Below, piece by piece: positions 15,600-26,400 of a stretch of DNA of 59,324 bases. The position numbers and the translations under genes are program-made. Numbering within the stretch: the first letter of the stretch is position 1; every line of letters begins with the position of its first letter. The stretch comes from a virus: IMG/VR virus record IMGVR_UViG_3300020442_000455, positions 1 through 59,324 of that record; one strand, given 5' to 3'. Under the pieces are notes generated by a model. That model saw only the letters and a list, made by a program, of their open reading frames with translations, was not told where the DNA came from and made no database searches.

Positions 15600-16402
15600 C
15601 CGACGAGATCCATTGGAGGTAGTTCATATCTGCTATGGAGTTCCTGAATAAGGACCTCCTTCTTATTACGACCGTCTTCTAGAATTTGACGACCGTTTAG
15701 TGTGACGCCACCCAGCATTTGGACGCCATCATACTTACTTAGGTTTTGACCCCACTGCTGCTGGAACAGTGCTTCGGTATAACCTTTCAACCATTCATTA
15801 TTATATGCGCCAGTGTGTACTTCTGGATCAACACCAAACGAACCATCAACCAGAATGTATTGACCTACTTGTAGTTCAGTCCAGTCAAAATCTAGATGTA
15901 GTCTGTTTTCATGAATGGTCCATCTCACTCTACGATTCTGAGAGGAGTTGGTAACCCAGTCCAGAGTCTCAAGATATTGAGATGTCATATAGTAATGTAG
16001 GATCTGACCATGAGTGAAATTGTAGATATCATTCAGGAAGATCTGATACTTGATATTGAAAATATTACCAGGAACTACACTGCTAGGTCCAACGCTTGTA
16101 TAGACATGATTGATACCCAGAGTGTTGGGTGGCATATCAATATAGTTGTCAAGTTTTGACCAGTTAGTACCAGAAATTGCCGAAGAACTAGACGCTGCGG
16201 TCTTCATTGCTTCAGTAACTTCGATCCGTACAAAGTTTTGGGAAGAACCTTCATAGTGAAACTCTTGCCAATGATAGATCGCCTCTTGGATCAGGTCATC
16301 TAGTTGCTCATCGCATACGTTGATGTCGATTGCGGGATAACCTAATCTACGAAGGCAGTAATTTTTTAGTTCTGTTGCCGAAGCAGGTCTAGTTGCTGAC
16401 AT
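15596..16402 (-). CDS. 13: Neck protein gp13
   Basis: This 268-aa protein is the gp13 head-completion/neck subunit that binds the portal after packaging (309 aa in T4). Characteristic segments are ELKNYCLRRLGYPAIDINV, CDEQLDDLIQEAIYHWQEFH and, near the C-terminus, EWLKGYTEALFQQQWGQNL with LGGVTLNGRQI. It starts 6 nt after the fibre stop codon and ends in a 4-nt overlap with gp14, so it is expressed from the fibre promoter. Confidence 0.95.
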   Translation of the reverse strand: MSATRPASATELKNYCLRRLGYPAIDINVCDEQLDDLIQEAIYHWQEFHYEGSSQNFVRIEVTEAMKTAASSSSAISGTNWSKLDNYIDMPPNTLGINHVYTSVGPSSVVPGNIFNIKYQIFLNDIYNFTHGQILHYYMTSQYLETLDWVTNSSQNRRVRWTIHENRLHLDFDWTELQVGQYILVDGSFGVDPEVHTGAYNNEWLKGYTEALFQQQWGQNLSKYDGVQMLGGVTLNGRQILEDGRNKKEVLIQELHSRYELPPMDLVG

Positions 16403-16408
16403 TTTTTA

Positions 16409-19400
16409 TCAAGCGAATGATTGGACAGTTAGGGTAGTAACATCATTAGCACTGACGACTTCTCCAACTTTGAAGAATCCATCAACGGTATCAAGAGTAA
16501 TCTGGTTAGTACCAAGAGCAGTAATAACACCAGTAGTGCCGCTGGTTGCACCTGTGACAGTAGCACCGACTTCCATCGTTGTGATGTCAGACAGAGTGAA
16601 TGTTGCATTAGTGAATACCGTTGCAACATCGATAGTACCACCGCTACCAGTCATTCCACCAGCACCAGATGGTTGAACGATGGTGATAGTGTCACCGATT
16701 GCATAACCAGATCCTGCAGTATTGACAGTAACACCAGTAATAAGACCAGACGGCGTGGATGCTGTAATATCTACAGTAAGACCAGTACCAGAACCAGTTG
16801 TGGTTGTTGCCAAACCAGTTGCGGTAGCATAGTTAGCACCAGCAACCAAAGAACCGAAGTCAAACGCTTCAACACCACCAGCATTAGGGTTGGTAATTGT
16901 GATCGTATCAGTAATCAGATAATCACTGCCACCAGCATTGACGGTAACTGCAGTAATAGCACCAGACGCATTGACTGTAGTATCAACTGTCAGTCCAGAA
17001 CCAGTGCCACCCGTTGTAGCAACAGCGGTTCCAGCGGTAAAACCACCAAGACCAGTTGCTGACATAGCGCCAGCAGTTACGACTGCACCAGGTGTAGGAT
17101 CACCTGACAGGTTCAGGGTCAGAGTGGTAGTAGTTGCAAGGTTGTTGAGCATTGCTTGAAGTTGAGCGAATGCGTTATCAAGTTTTGCCTGAACTCTTGC
17201 TTCTGTGTAGTAGAGGTTAGTACCCTCAGACAGATTAGTTGTAGATGCTGCAGCGAGTTTGGTATCGAAAGATGCCTCAGCACGAGCATCAGTATAGTAA
17301 AGGTTGGTAGAACCTTCAGACAGATCATCTGTATCTGCAGCAGCGAGTTTGGTATCGAAGTCTGCATTTGCTCTGGTAGATGTGTAGTAAAGGTTAGTAG
17401 AACCTTCAGACAGATCATCTGTAGTTGCTGCTGCGATACGAGCATCAGCGCGAGCATCTGTGTAATACAGATTTGTACCTTCTGCCAGATCGCCAGTATC
17501 TTTGGTTGCAAGTTGCGTATCGAAACGTGCATTTGTATAGAAGATATTTGTACTACCTTCAGTGATGTTGTCGGTATCAATATCTACCTGGGTTACAGAC
17601 AACTCACCAGCACCACTCAGTTCAATACCTGTACCATATGTGAAGTGGGTACGAGATCTAGCGGCGGTTGTAAAGAGGTTAGTAGAACCTTCAGTAATAT
17701 TGTCAGTATTGATGTCTGCTTGAGTAGCACTCAAGGTCAACATGTTACCTGCATCATCATAGGTGGCAGTAATACCTGTACCACCAACGATCAGTGCAGC
17801 AACACGATCATCAACACGCTCATTTGTGAAGTAGAGGTTTGTACCCTCAGTCAGATCAGCAGTGTCATGGTTTGCAATGCTAGAAACCTGACCAGTTACA
17901 TCACCAATAACACCACCAGTTGCTGTGATTGCACCAGTGAATGCAGAGGTTCCAGTTACGGTGAGGTTTGCACTCAGAGTTGTGTTACCTGTGACACCCA
18001 GAGTACCGCCGACAGATGCGTTAGCAGTTACATCCAGGTCTGCACTTGCAGTTACATTGCCAGTTACACCCAGGGTTCCACCAATAGTTGCATTAGAAGT
18101 AACTGCCAGTGTGCTACCCAAAGTTGTAGCGCCATCAGCATTCAGTGTGCTTGCGGTGGAAACAGCACCAGTTGTGCCATTTACAGTGAAGTTACTGGAA
18201 TCTACTGCAATACCGCCATTAGCATTCAGAAGACCTGTAAGAGTGCTAACACCAGTTACACCAAGTGTACCACCAATTGTTGCATTTCCACTGACAGTAG
18301 AGGTCACCATGGTGATCTCATTAGATGCAAAGTCACCACTTCCGTCTCTCAGGACCAGGTTATTTGCTGCGTTCGTGCTAGCAGAAAGAATGTTGATTGT
18401 TGGATTGCCAGAAACACCATCACCATTAGTGACTGTGACACCAGAACCAGATACAGGAGAGGTTACCAGTGTGCGCTGAGCATAGGTGTTAGCAGCAGTT
18501 CTGCTTACGAAACCTGTACCAGACATTGCTGCCAGACCATCCATGTCTGCATCATCAAACGTGGTAGTCAGAGTTACGTTCTGAGAACCATCGAAGGATA
18601 CAGTTGCATTGACAACACCGTCGATAGTGACAGTGCGTGCAGTACGAAGAGCATCAGCGGTTGTAGCATTACCTTGAATACCTGCGCTAGCACCGATACC
18701 GTTGTTGACAGTAATCTGATTAGCGGAGAAGTTACCACTATTTCTAACAACAACAGAAGCACCAGTAGTATCAGTGCTGCTTGTCGTTAGACCATCTAGC
18801 AGATCAGCGTTCAGGTTATTGACCTTAGCGTTAGATGCAACAACGAAAGGTGGAACACCAGTTGCAGTAGAAACAATTTGACCATCAACAGTCAGATCAC
18901 CATTGATAATTGCATCAGCATCAACGTCAAGGATTTGACCACTGCCAGTCAGGTGTAGTTGATTTGCTCTCAGGTTGCCATCAGTACCACCAAATACTTC
19001 GCTACTATTTGTAGCAGAGGTTAGGAATACAAACTCGGAAGCAGAATCATCATATCCGAAGAAACCTAGAGCAGCAGCAGAACCTGTGTGATAACGGAAC
19101 TCAATACCACGGTCTTTGTTATCATCCGAGGCAGGAGCAGTGTCACCACCAAGAGTAAAGATCGGATCGTCGATAGTAACAGTAGTGCTGTTGACTGTTG
19201 TAGTTGAACCATTTACAGTCAGGTCACCACCAACGACAAGGTTGTTATGGAACTCGCCATTACCAGTGCTGTTATCAACACTAAATGCAGCACGAGTATT
19301 AGAATTATCGTAAACGTAGAAATCACCACCGATGTATGCATTCTTACTGACTCTTAGACCACCAGCAGTGGTAAGAGATACAGCAGCATCACCATAAGAA

Positions 19401-22400
19401 GTGATATCGTTTGTATTTTCAACAGTTACAATACCAGAGATATTAGCACTGTTGTTGAGGTCCAGAGCATTGGTCATCTCTGTAGCACCGTGGACTCTCA
19501 GAGCACCACCGACAGAAAGGTTCTTATCAATACCTGCACCACCAGTGACTCTTAGAGCACCGTCGTTAGAGTGTGAACCAGTTACAGTCTGCTGAGAAGA
19601 AGCAGTCAGTGAGGTTACACCAGTTACACCTAAAGTGTTTGTGATGTTAGAAGCACCACTGATGTTGACTGTACCAGCAATGACTGTGTTGCCATTGTCT
19701 GTATCTACAGTGAACTTATCTACACCAGAACCATTTTGGATTGCAAACTCTTCATTAGCAGCGTTGATGATTAGAGTGTCAAAGATAGTTGTTTGACCGT
19801 CCACAACCAAAGTGCTATTGAAATCAACGGCACCATCAACATTGAGAGTTTGATCAAAGTCAACGCCGTTAGTGACGTTGAGCGTGTTTGTGATTGTTGT
19901 CGCATCATCTACATCTAGAGTACCAGCAATAACTGTGTTGCCATTATCGGAATCAACTGTAAAGGCATCAGTACCATTCTGTGCCTCAATGGTGAACATC
20001 AAGTTGTCACCGTTGATAGTTACATTGTTTTGGAATGTAGCATTACCATCAACATTTAGTGTGTTATCTAAGTCAACTGCACCAGTTACATTCAAGGTGT
20101 CATCAATCGTAGATGCACCTTCAACGTTCAGTGTACCTTGGATATCAGTGTTACCAGATGCACCCAGGACAGAGAACTTGACAGTATCACCAGAGTTTTC
20201 CTTACCAACGAACAGACCTTCACCTGAACCAGTACCACCAACATGGAGGGTAGTTCCAATACCAGCACCACCATAACATCTCAGGTTAGAGGTGCCATGA
20301 CGTGCATAGTTAGGAGTATATTGTGCAGAAGTACCAGTACGGAACTTATATCGAACCTGCAGGTAGTTCTGTCTGTTGTAAACCTCACTGACGCTTTCTT
20401 TCTGAACAACCTGACCGTTTACATAAACGTCAGAGTTGAACATGAAGTTACCTTCAATATATCCACCACCGTCGAATCGGAATGCACCATAGTCATTGTT
20501 CTGAATCTCATAGATACCAGTGCCGCTGTTTAGTGCAATATCTGGTTCTGCAGTGCTTTCAAGATATGTAAATCCAGAAACGTTGATAGCATTATTGAGA
20601 TCTAGAGCACCAGTTAGAGTAGTGTCTCCAGTTACACCCAGAGTACCTGCGATAGCAGTATTACCAGAAGCAGCAACAACGTTGAACTTATTGGTATTGA
20701 TATTCAGGTTGTTAGTAATATCAACTACACCATGGAACGATGCGTTACCTGTAGTGCTCTGTAGTTGAATACGTTGTGTGCCAGAACCATTGTTCAGTTG
20801 CAGAACCTTGGAAGCACCTTGGATGACAATGTTGTCATCATGAAGAGTTGTACCGTGAACAGTAAGGTTAGTGTCAATGTCAACACTACCACCAATGTTT
20901 ACGTCATCACCAATACCAGCACCACCAGCAACTACCAGGTCGCCAGTTGTATTGGAAGTAGAATTTGTATTAGTAGTAAGTTTTAGGTTACCTGCGAGAA
21001 TACCTGCATCAGTACCACTGAAGACTTCGGAAGTATTGGTAGCGTCGTAGTAGAATGCATATCCACCAACGTGTCCCCCGAGATCAGTATACGAATCATC
21101 GTAACCAAAGAAGCCTCTACGCGCTTGAGAATCATAGTATCTGAACTCGATGCCACGATCAAGGTTATCGTCAGCAACTGGATCAGTATCACCACCAAGA
21201 GTAATGATTGGGTCGTCCACCTGAAGGGTTGTAGAGTTGACCGTCGTTGTGGTGCCGTCAACCTGTAGATCACCCCAAACTCTGACGGTTCCAGTAACCG
21301 CCCTATCATCACCAGGATCAAGGTTGAGGGTCGCATTGGTAGTAGCAATGTAGTTTTCTTGGAATCTTGCATCCTCTACATGTACTTTACCAGCAGCATC
21401 GGTTGCGCTGATTTGTACAGTGTCGTCAGCTGTAATTACAATGTTGGAACTTCCTGCACCAGCATTTGTTGCCAGAATATTGAGATTTCTAGGTGTTGCA
21501 ACATTCTGAGTATGACTTATGGTGAAGTGACCAGATCCATACTTATCAATGATTTGATCAACAGCGCCATCCAGATCGATATTGGGATCAGAATAATAGG
21601 AACGGACGTTGACATCAATCTCACCAGCGCCACTGTCCCCTGTATTATTAGCGCCAAACAGAAGATTGCCGCTCGTATCATTGATTTTGATATAGTTGAG
21701 ATAATTGAATCCTCTGTATCCAGTGGTTGCAGTAAGTTCTTGATCAAGTTCAAAATCTTCTTTTGTATTTCCATCTGCAAAAGAGACTCTATTATTTTGT
21801 AGTTGGGTGTTATCTACACCTAACGCGGCGATGGTAACGTGCCCGTTGCTGTCAACGTCGAAATCTTCCTGTGCAAAACTAGCCAGTCCCTTCTGTTCTG
21901 TTGCTTCAGCCGCGAGGTAGCGCCATCCTCCACTATCACCACTGGTATGAGTAGGAGCACCAGCACCAGCACTGATTGATTCATATGCTTGGTAAACTTT
22001 CGATGCATTCTGGATGATTGCATATCTAGAATAAGCAGTAGCTCCATCATAGTTAGCATACTTACTACCTTCTGTAGCGGTAGCAATAGGCACATTTGTA
22101 GCACTTTGCAGACGACCCCTGTCGTCAACAGTGAATTTGACTGCGTTTACGGTCTCAGTACCGAAAGGTTCGCCGTTTACTCCGTTAGCAGATACTGACG
22201 TTAGGGATTCAGTATTGTAATCGCCATCAACAACTGTAGTAGTTGCCAAATCAATTTGTGGGTTACCAGCAGTACCAGAACCGTTACTTACAACGATCTG
22301 CCCTGCGGTAGAAAGAATACTTCTAGTTGTCCAGTTACCATCACCAATACGAATGGAGATACCAGTAGAGGTGAGACCTGCGACAGCATTTAGGTCATTA

Positions 22401-22933
22401 TCATATGGTTGAGCACCAGTACCTTCAATACTAGTTGCCAGACCATAATCTTGAATAGTTGTTGGATTAGAGGCGTTGGTTACTCTACCCTTAGCATCAA
22501 CGGTTACACGAGTGTATGTACCTTCTGCTGGGGTTTGTCCGTAGTGAGGGAGGGAAGGAAGTTCTTGTAGTTCGGCAGCAAGGTTTAGGTTTTGAGAACC
22601 ATCAAAAGTGCCTGAGGCGACGACATCTTGAGTAAGTTGAACCTGGCGAACGTTAGCTAGTCGTGATGCCGTAGATGCATTACCGATAACTGTAGCAGTA
22701 ATTGTACCTGCTTGGAAGTTACCATCAGCGTCACGCTGAACGAGGGAGTTTGCCGTGTTAGCAACGGATTCAACTGGTCTCTCATACGCTAGAGAGTTCC
22801 ACGCAGTAGAACCGTCACCAATCTTGATCCTTCCCGAATCAAGGTCGATACCGACTTCACCTTGTGCCAGTGTTGGGTTTGCGTTTCTCCACTCTTGAGA
22901 ACCGCCCCTTCTAAGTTGGATTCTATTTGCCAT
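16409..22933 (-). CDS. Giant tail fibre protein with Mtd-type N-terminus
   Basis: This 2174-aa fibre lies in the gp12/wac position. Residues 1-52 resemble the major tropism determinant N-terminal domain (RRGGSQEWRNANPTLAQGE, KIGDGSTAWNSL), which attaches fibres to the baseplate. The shaft is built of short beta-repeats with TLNVDG/TLGVTG motifs. A roughly 95-residue module occurs twice (about 555-650 and 1235-1330), each with DPI.TLGGD, DRGIEFRY and GFFGYDDS. Residues 1698-1921 hold seven copies of an EGSTNLYYT-type repeat. The last 230 residues contain Gly-rich GSGY-type beta-repeats. Host recognition is the likely role. It has its own exact late promoter and sits directly after a terminator. 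Confidence 0.85.
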   Translation of the reverse strand: MANRIQLRRGGSQEWRNANPTLAQGEVGIDLDSGRIKIGDGSTAWNSLAYERPVESVANTANSLVQRDADGNFQAGTITATVIGNASTASRLANVRQVQLTQDVVASGTFDGSQNLNLAAELQELPSLPHYGQTPAEGTYTRVTVDAKGRVTNASNPTTIQDYGLATSIEGTGAQPYDNDLNAVAGLTSTGISIRIGDGNWTTRSILSTAGQIVVSNGSGTAGNPQIDLATTTVVDGDYNTESLTSVSANGVNGEPFGTETVNAVKFTVDDRGRLQSATNVPIATATEGSKYANYDGATAYSRYAIIQNASKVYQAYESISAGAGAPTHTSGDSGGWRYLAAEATEQKGLASFAQEDFDVDSNGHVTIAALGVDNTQLQNNRVSFADGNTKEDFELDQELTATTGYRGFNYLNYIKINDTSGNLLFGANNTGDSGAGEIDVNVRSYYSDPNIDLDGAVDQIIDKYGSGHFTISHTQNVATPRNLNILATNAGAGSSNIVITADDTVQISATDAAGKVHVEDARFQENYIATTNATLNLDPGDDRAVTGTVRVWGDLQVDGTTTTVNSTTLQVDDPIITLGGDTDPVADDNLDRGIEFRYYDSQARRGFFGYDDSYTDLGGHVGGYAFYYDATNTSEVFSGTDAGILAGNLKLTTNTNSTSNTTGDLVVAGGAGIGDDVNIGGSVDIDTNLTVHGTTLHDDNIVIQGASKVLQLNNGSGTQRIQLQSTTGNASFHGVVDITNNLNINTNKFNVVAASGNTAIAGTLGVTGDTTLTGALDLNNAINVSGFTYLESTAEPDIALNSGTGIYEIQNNDYGAFRFDGGGYIEGNFMFNSDVYVNGQVVQKESVSEVYNRQNYLQVRYKFRTGTSAQYTPNYARHGTSNLRCYGGAGIGTTLHVGGTGSGEGLFVGKENSGDTVKFSVLGASGNTDIQGTLNVEGASTIDDTLNVTGAVDLDNTLNVDGNATFQNNVTINGDNLMFTIEAQNGTDAFTVDSDNGNTVIAGTLDVDDATTITNTLNVTNGVDFDQTLNVDGAVDFNSTLVVDGQTTIFDTLIINAANEEFAIQNGSGVDKFTVDTDNGNTVIAGTVNISGASNITNTLGVTGVTSLTASSQQTVTGSHSNDGALRVTGGAGIDKNLSVGGALRVHGATEMTNALDLNNSANISGIVTVENTNDITSYGDAAVSLTTAGGLRVSKNAYIGGDFYVYDNSNTRAAFSVDNSTGNGEFHNNLVVGGDLTVNGSTTTVNSTTVTIDDPIFTLGGDTAPASDDNKDRGIEFRYHTGSAAALGFFGYDDSASEFVFLTSATNSSEVFGGTDGNLRANQLHLTGSGQILDVDADAIINGDLTVDGQIVSTATGVPPFVVASNAKVNNLNADLLDGLTTSSTDTTGASVVVRNSGNFSANQITVNNGIGASAGIQGNATTADALRTARTVTIDGVVNATVSFDGSQNVTLTTTFDDADMDGLAAMSGTGFVSRTAANTYAQRTLVTSPVSGSGVTVTNGDGVSGNPTINILSASTNAANNLVLRDGSGDFASNEITMVTSTVSGNATIGGTLGVTGVSTLTGLLNANGGIAVDSSNFTVNGTTGAVSTASTLNADGATTLGSTLAVTSNATIGGTLGVTGNVTASADLDVTANASVGGTLGVTGNTTLSANLTVTGTSAFTGAITATGGVIGDVTGQVSSIANHDTADLTEGTNLYFTNERVDDRVAALIVGGTGITATYDDAGNMLTLSATQADINTDNITEGSTNLFTTAARSRTHFTYGTGIELSGAGELSVTQVDIDTDNITEGSTNIFYTNARFDTQLATKDTGDLAEGTNLYYTDARADARIAAATTDDLSEGSTNLYYTSTRANADFDTKLAAADTDDLSEGSTNLYYTDARAEASFDTKLAAASTTNLSEGTNLYYTEARVQAKLDNAFAQLQAMLNNLATTTTLTLNLSGDPTPGAVVTAGAMSATGLGGFTAGTAVATTGGTGSGLTVDTTVNASGAITAVTVNAGGSDYLITDTITITNPNAGGVEAFDFGSLVAGANYATATGLATTTTGSGTGLTVDITASTPSGLITGVTVNTAGSGYAIGDTITIVQPSGAGGMTGSGGTIDVATVFTNATFTLSDITTMEVGATVTGATSGTTGVITALGTNQITLDTVDGFFKVGEVVSANDVTTLTVQSFA
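17160..17870 (-). repeat. Seven tandem EGSTNLYYT-type coding repeats
   Basis: Seven copies of a 20-30-residue unit (L/I-S/T-EG-(S)TNLYYT-xxR) occur in tandem in the fibre gene. Several are nearly identical at the DNA level, for example the shared runs around 17210-17268, 17299-17356 and 17389-17440. Such direct repeats can gain or lose units by recombination. Confidence 0.85.
18953..19228 (-). repeat. Fibre duplicated module, copy 2
   Basis: This is the second copy of the module with TTTVNSTTVTIDDP, TLGGD, DRGIEFRY and GFFGYDDS. It is diverged from the copy at 20980-21271 but collinear with it. Confidence 0.8.
20980..21271 (-). repeat. Fibre duplicated module, copy 1
   Basis: This is the first copy of the module with TTTVNSTTLQVDDP, TLGGD, DRGIEFRY and GFFGYDDS. 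It contains a short Gly/Tyr insertion (LGGHVGGYAF) that the second copy lacks. Confidence 0.8.
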
Positions 22934-22968
22934 TTGCTATCACAACTACGGATAAATTGCCTCTGAGT

Positions 22969-22976
22969 TATTTATA
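22969..22976 (-). promoter_or_regulatory. Late promoter (TATAAATA) for the fibre-gp16 unit
   Basis: This exact T4-type late element on the minus strand lies between the upstream terminator and the fibre ATG, which is 36 nt away. Confidence 0.85.
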
Positions 22977-22981
22977 TCAAT

Positions 22982-23005
22982 AAAAAAGAGGGGCAAGTGC
23001 CCCTC
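22982..23005 (-). terminator. Intrinsic terminator ending the gp8 unit
   Basis: On the minus strand a GC-rich stem GAGGGGC / GCCCCTC with a 4-nt loop is followed by six T. It lies 5 nt past the stop of the coiled-coil gene. The fibre promoter follows immediately. Confidence 0.93.
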
Positions 23006-23010
23006 GCCAT

Positions 23011-23244
23011 TTATTCTACTGTCACTTCATCAACTTCGTCTGGAGGATGTGACATAGTTTCCTGTTCTTCCTGACTATCGAGATAGTAGGATAGTGCTTC
23101 GATTGCACCTAGGAGTTTCAATGCAACGCCTTCATTATCTCGAATCTGCTGAGCGAGTTTCTTGTTCTCATTCTGCAAATTCTCAAGACGCTCTTGAAAT
23201 TGCTTACGCATGTCTTCTTGAGACACCTTTTCTTCGACTGACAT
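23011..23244 (-). CDS. Small coiled-coil protein
   Basis: This 77-aa protein is highly charged. Residues 5-55 form a probable coiled coil (MRKQFQERLENLQNENKKL, then LKLLGAIEALSYYLD) followed by an acidic tail. No family name was recognised. It sits 3 nt after the other coiled-coil gene and just before a terminator, at the end of the gp8 unit. A role as a tail-fibre accessory or chaperone is possible from position only. Confidence 0.75.
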   Translation of the reverse strand: MSVEEKVSQEDMRKQFQERLENLQNENKKLAQQIRDNEGVALKLLGAIEALSYYLDSQEEQETMSHPPDEVDEVTVE

Positions 23245-23247
23245 AAT

Positions 23248-23484
23248 TTAGACCTTTGATTGTTTTACTAACGTTAGTAGGAGAGACTTGATCTCACCTA
23301 GTTCAGATTTTAGCATGGTTACGTCGTCTTGTAAACCATCGATGGTATCTTCACGTTCACGATCTTTTTGAACAGCAGCCATGTACTGATCATAAGTCGA
23401 TGCATTCGTTAGGGATATCTCACCGTTAGGACCCCGACTATAGTCAAGGTCCGATTCAACACGCTTGGCTTTGCTCCAATCCAT
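23248..23484 (-). CDS. Small protein with C-terminal coiled coil
   Basis: This 78-aa protein begins MDWSKAKRVESDLDYSRGP and has a long C-terminal helix with heptad leucines/isoleucines (DTIDGLQDDVTMLKSEL, IKSLLLTLVKQ). Its start shares one base with the stop of the 2462-aa gene. I know of similarly placed small proteins in cyanophage tail operons but not of their function. Formation of a hetero-coil with the next gene is conceivable. Confidence 0.75.
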   Translation of the reverse strand: MDWSKAKRVESDLDYSRGPNGEISLTNASTYDQYMAAVQKDREREDTIDGLQDDVTMLKSELGEIKSLLLTLVKQSKV

Positions 23485-26400
23485 TATACTGCAAGTGCGA
23501 TTGCTCTAAAGTCCTTGATGATTGGTGTTAGCGACTGGTTAGGAGATCTCATGACTAGTTTGATTTGGTATTGATCAAACTTCAGTCCATCAATTTCATA
23601 ACTATACTCTCTGAACTCACGGTATACCGTGGTTCCAGGTACGCTAGAACCTTCCGTTGGGAAAGCGGTGAACGTAGACTCTTCGAGAGAATCGGCGCTA
23701 CCAACAGGACGTACTCTATATAGAGGAATAATTTCAGTGCCATCTGGACGAGAAGCAGCAAAGATCAACTTGATAGATCCAGACTTGTTAGCAAGGTTAG
23801 CAATCTTAGTAATATAAACTGCATCATGCCCATCCTCATCAGCAGACAGTGCTGTATCTTTATCAGTTGGATTGTTGATTCTGTTCATCGTTGTAACGAT
23901 AGAACTTCTATCCAAGTCAACATAAGGAGTGATATATTCGTTTTCACTATCCATCGTTAGTTCCATACGGAACGACTTAGCACCACTCAGTTCGTTCTGT
24001 TCGTTGATCACAGATGCAATCATTCTAGGAGAATCGAAGTAGTTGTTGTTATCAAGGATAATGTTTTGATACTGACCATCGTTGACGAAAGACTCTTGGT
24101 CAATGTTCAACTGATTGCCATCACCAATAGAAGAACCTGTGATTACATTGACACGAGCATCAATAGTAGTTCCTGGTAAAGTTAGTTTGGATACGGATGG
24201 AGAGATCAAATCGAACTGCACGTTTTGTGTAGCACTTGCACCAACACCACCGCCAACAATACCGTTAGTAGCGACAACTGGCATGGACAGTTCATAAGAA
24301 TCCAACGTTGGATTCATAATAGACGTGTGTGTCTTATTGATATTGATTAGTGGAATGCCGTCAAGGTTGTAGCACTCGACAATAGCACCTTCAGAGAATG
24401 CTTGAGCAGATGTACCGTCAAGTTCTCTACCACCAGATGTTAGAAGTGTAATTTCCTTTCCGTTCGCACTAATTGCAGAGTATGCCATGATCTCTTCTGC
24501 AATGAACGTACGAGGGTCTAGAGGTTCTCCAGTAATGGTGATACCTCTACCAACATTCTTTTGTAGTTCTTCACTACGAACTCTAATATAACCAGGGTTA
24601 GTTGCACTAATTGCCTGACCATTGATAAACTTATGGAAAGCAGATGCATCATCAACTGCAAGAGTTGTATCATCTACACCAATAGAGTTTGTAAGAGCAG
24701 TAGCATCAATCTCAGAACGAACGTTAGAAATAGTAACGTTGTTGCGAGTGTCATGCATACAGTGATTAGAATGTCTGACTCGGATCTTTCTCTGTTCTGA
24801 TGTATAGATCACAGCAGATGCTGGATATGCTCTCAGTAGAGCACCACTATTTGTCATGTCACCTGCATAGGTAGGAGCAGATGCAATAGTAGAAGTATCC
24901 ATCGATGCAGTACCATTGATAGTAGTGTATACATCAATAGATTCACCGTTTGCAAATGTCAGGTTATTAGTACCAATCGTTACAAACTTGACTGCAATAT
25001 CACCATGGGTATTTTCTTGACCACTTACTGTAGAAGCAGTAAAGGATACAATCTCAGCAACAGAGTTAGTTGCGTTTCTAATGTATCTACCTGGTTGGTA
25101 TTGAGAGTTATCCGCAGCACCAGAGATAGAAATTGTAGTAGTGGACTTAGAACTCGTAATCTCTTCGTTCTGTAGGAAACTACCAGTAATATCAGTAACA
25201 GTAACTACAGTTCCTGCTGCTGCCTCAACAACTTTCTTGACAGTACCTACTGCCTGTAGAAGTGTGTTGACACCAGTACCAGTGATTTGGTGAATTCTAG
25301 AACCAATGGTAAATGGTACTGCAGCAAGGTTTAGTGTTAGTTCCTGATCAGGTTTGAATGTTGTAATAGAGTTACGACCCAAATTCAATACACCTGTATT
25401 ACCTGCTGCCAAAGCACCATTGTTGAATACCATCTTAGATTGCATTCCAATGTTGAACTTAGCAAGGTAAGCAGAGAACTTGAGATCTTCATACTGATCA
25501 GCAGTCCAAGTAGATGCGTTCTGAGACTTGAATAGAACACCAGCATAAGGTTGTTCAGAAATAGTTCTGTTCTCAGTAATATCTTCTCCACCCATTCTAG
25601 ATACCCAAACCTGATATTCGTTCGAGTCGGACAGTAGAACAAAGCAGTATTCAACAGATTGCTGTAGATATACAGGAGATTGGAATGTAAACTTAGTAGG
25701 AACAGCTGCAGTTTCTGACAACTGAACATCACCAGGCATCAACGTAACGTCAGAGAATGGAAGAATTCTCTTAGTTGGGTAACCATTCTCCATAGCACGA
25801 ATCTGACAGGAGATAGGAATACGATCATCCTTTGTGAAGAAGAACACATCGAACGATGTTACAAAACAACCACCTGGTTTATCGATGATGAAGGATTGTG
25901 CCAGAGGGTCATACCAACCAATCTGACGAATCTCTTCTCTTGTACCGAAGATTGTCTGTTCTTCAGTTACAGTATCGCGAACAACTTCAGCATTACGAAC
26001 TGCAAGGATGTTTTCCTGAACAGTCTGTAGAACACCAGTTGCTGTATATGTGGTCTCTGCAGACGATGCAACAGCGCCAGTAATACGAGAGTCAGTATCA
26101 GAAGTAGTCAATCTGATTGTTCTAGTACCTGTACCCCAACGTGGGTTGGTGTCAGTATCAGGACTTGGAATAAAGAAAGATGCATGAAGGTTACCAGATC
26201 TGTCAGACATCAGACGACGATCTTTTACAACAGCACGACCACCAGAAGAACCAATTAGGACTTCACCGACTTCGATATTACCAAATGCATCACCAGATAC
26301 CTGTGCTGCCATTGCCGTAGTGTCAATGTTCAGGTATGGAGTAGTAGAACCATAGGTGGTAGGAAGTTCGCTATCATCATATGGATTGAATTCCATATCA

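Noticed and set aside
17160-17870. CRISPR-like array
   Set aside because: The repeats are coding, in frame and variable in length, with no palindromic repeat/spacer structure.
17156-18790. 544-codon plus-strand open frame antisense to the fibre
   Set aside because: Its composition is Cys/Ser/Thr-rich without domain logic. It mirrors the codon pattern of the repetitive fibre gene and has no context as a gene on the opposite strand.
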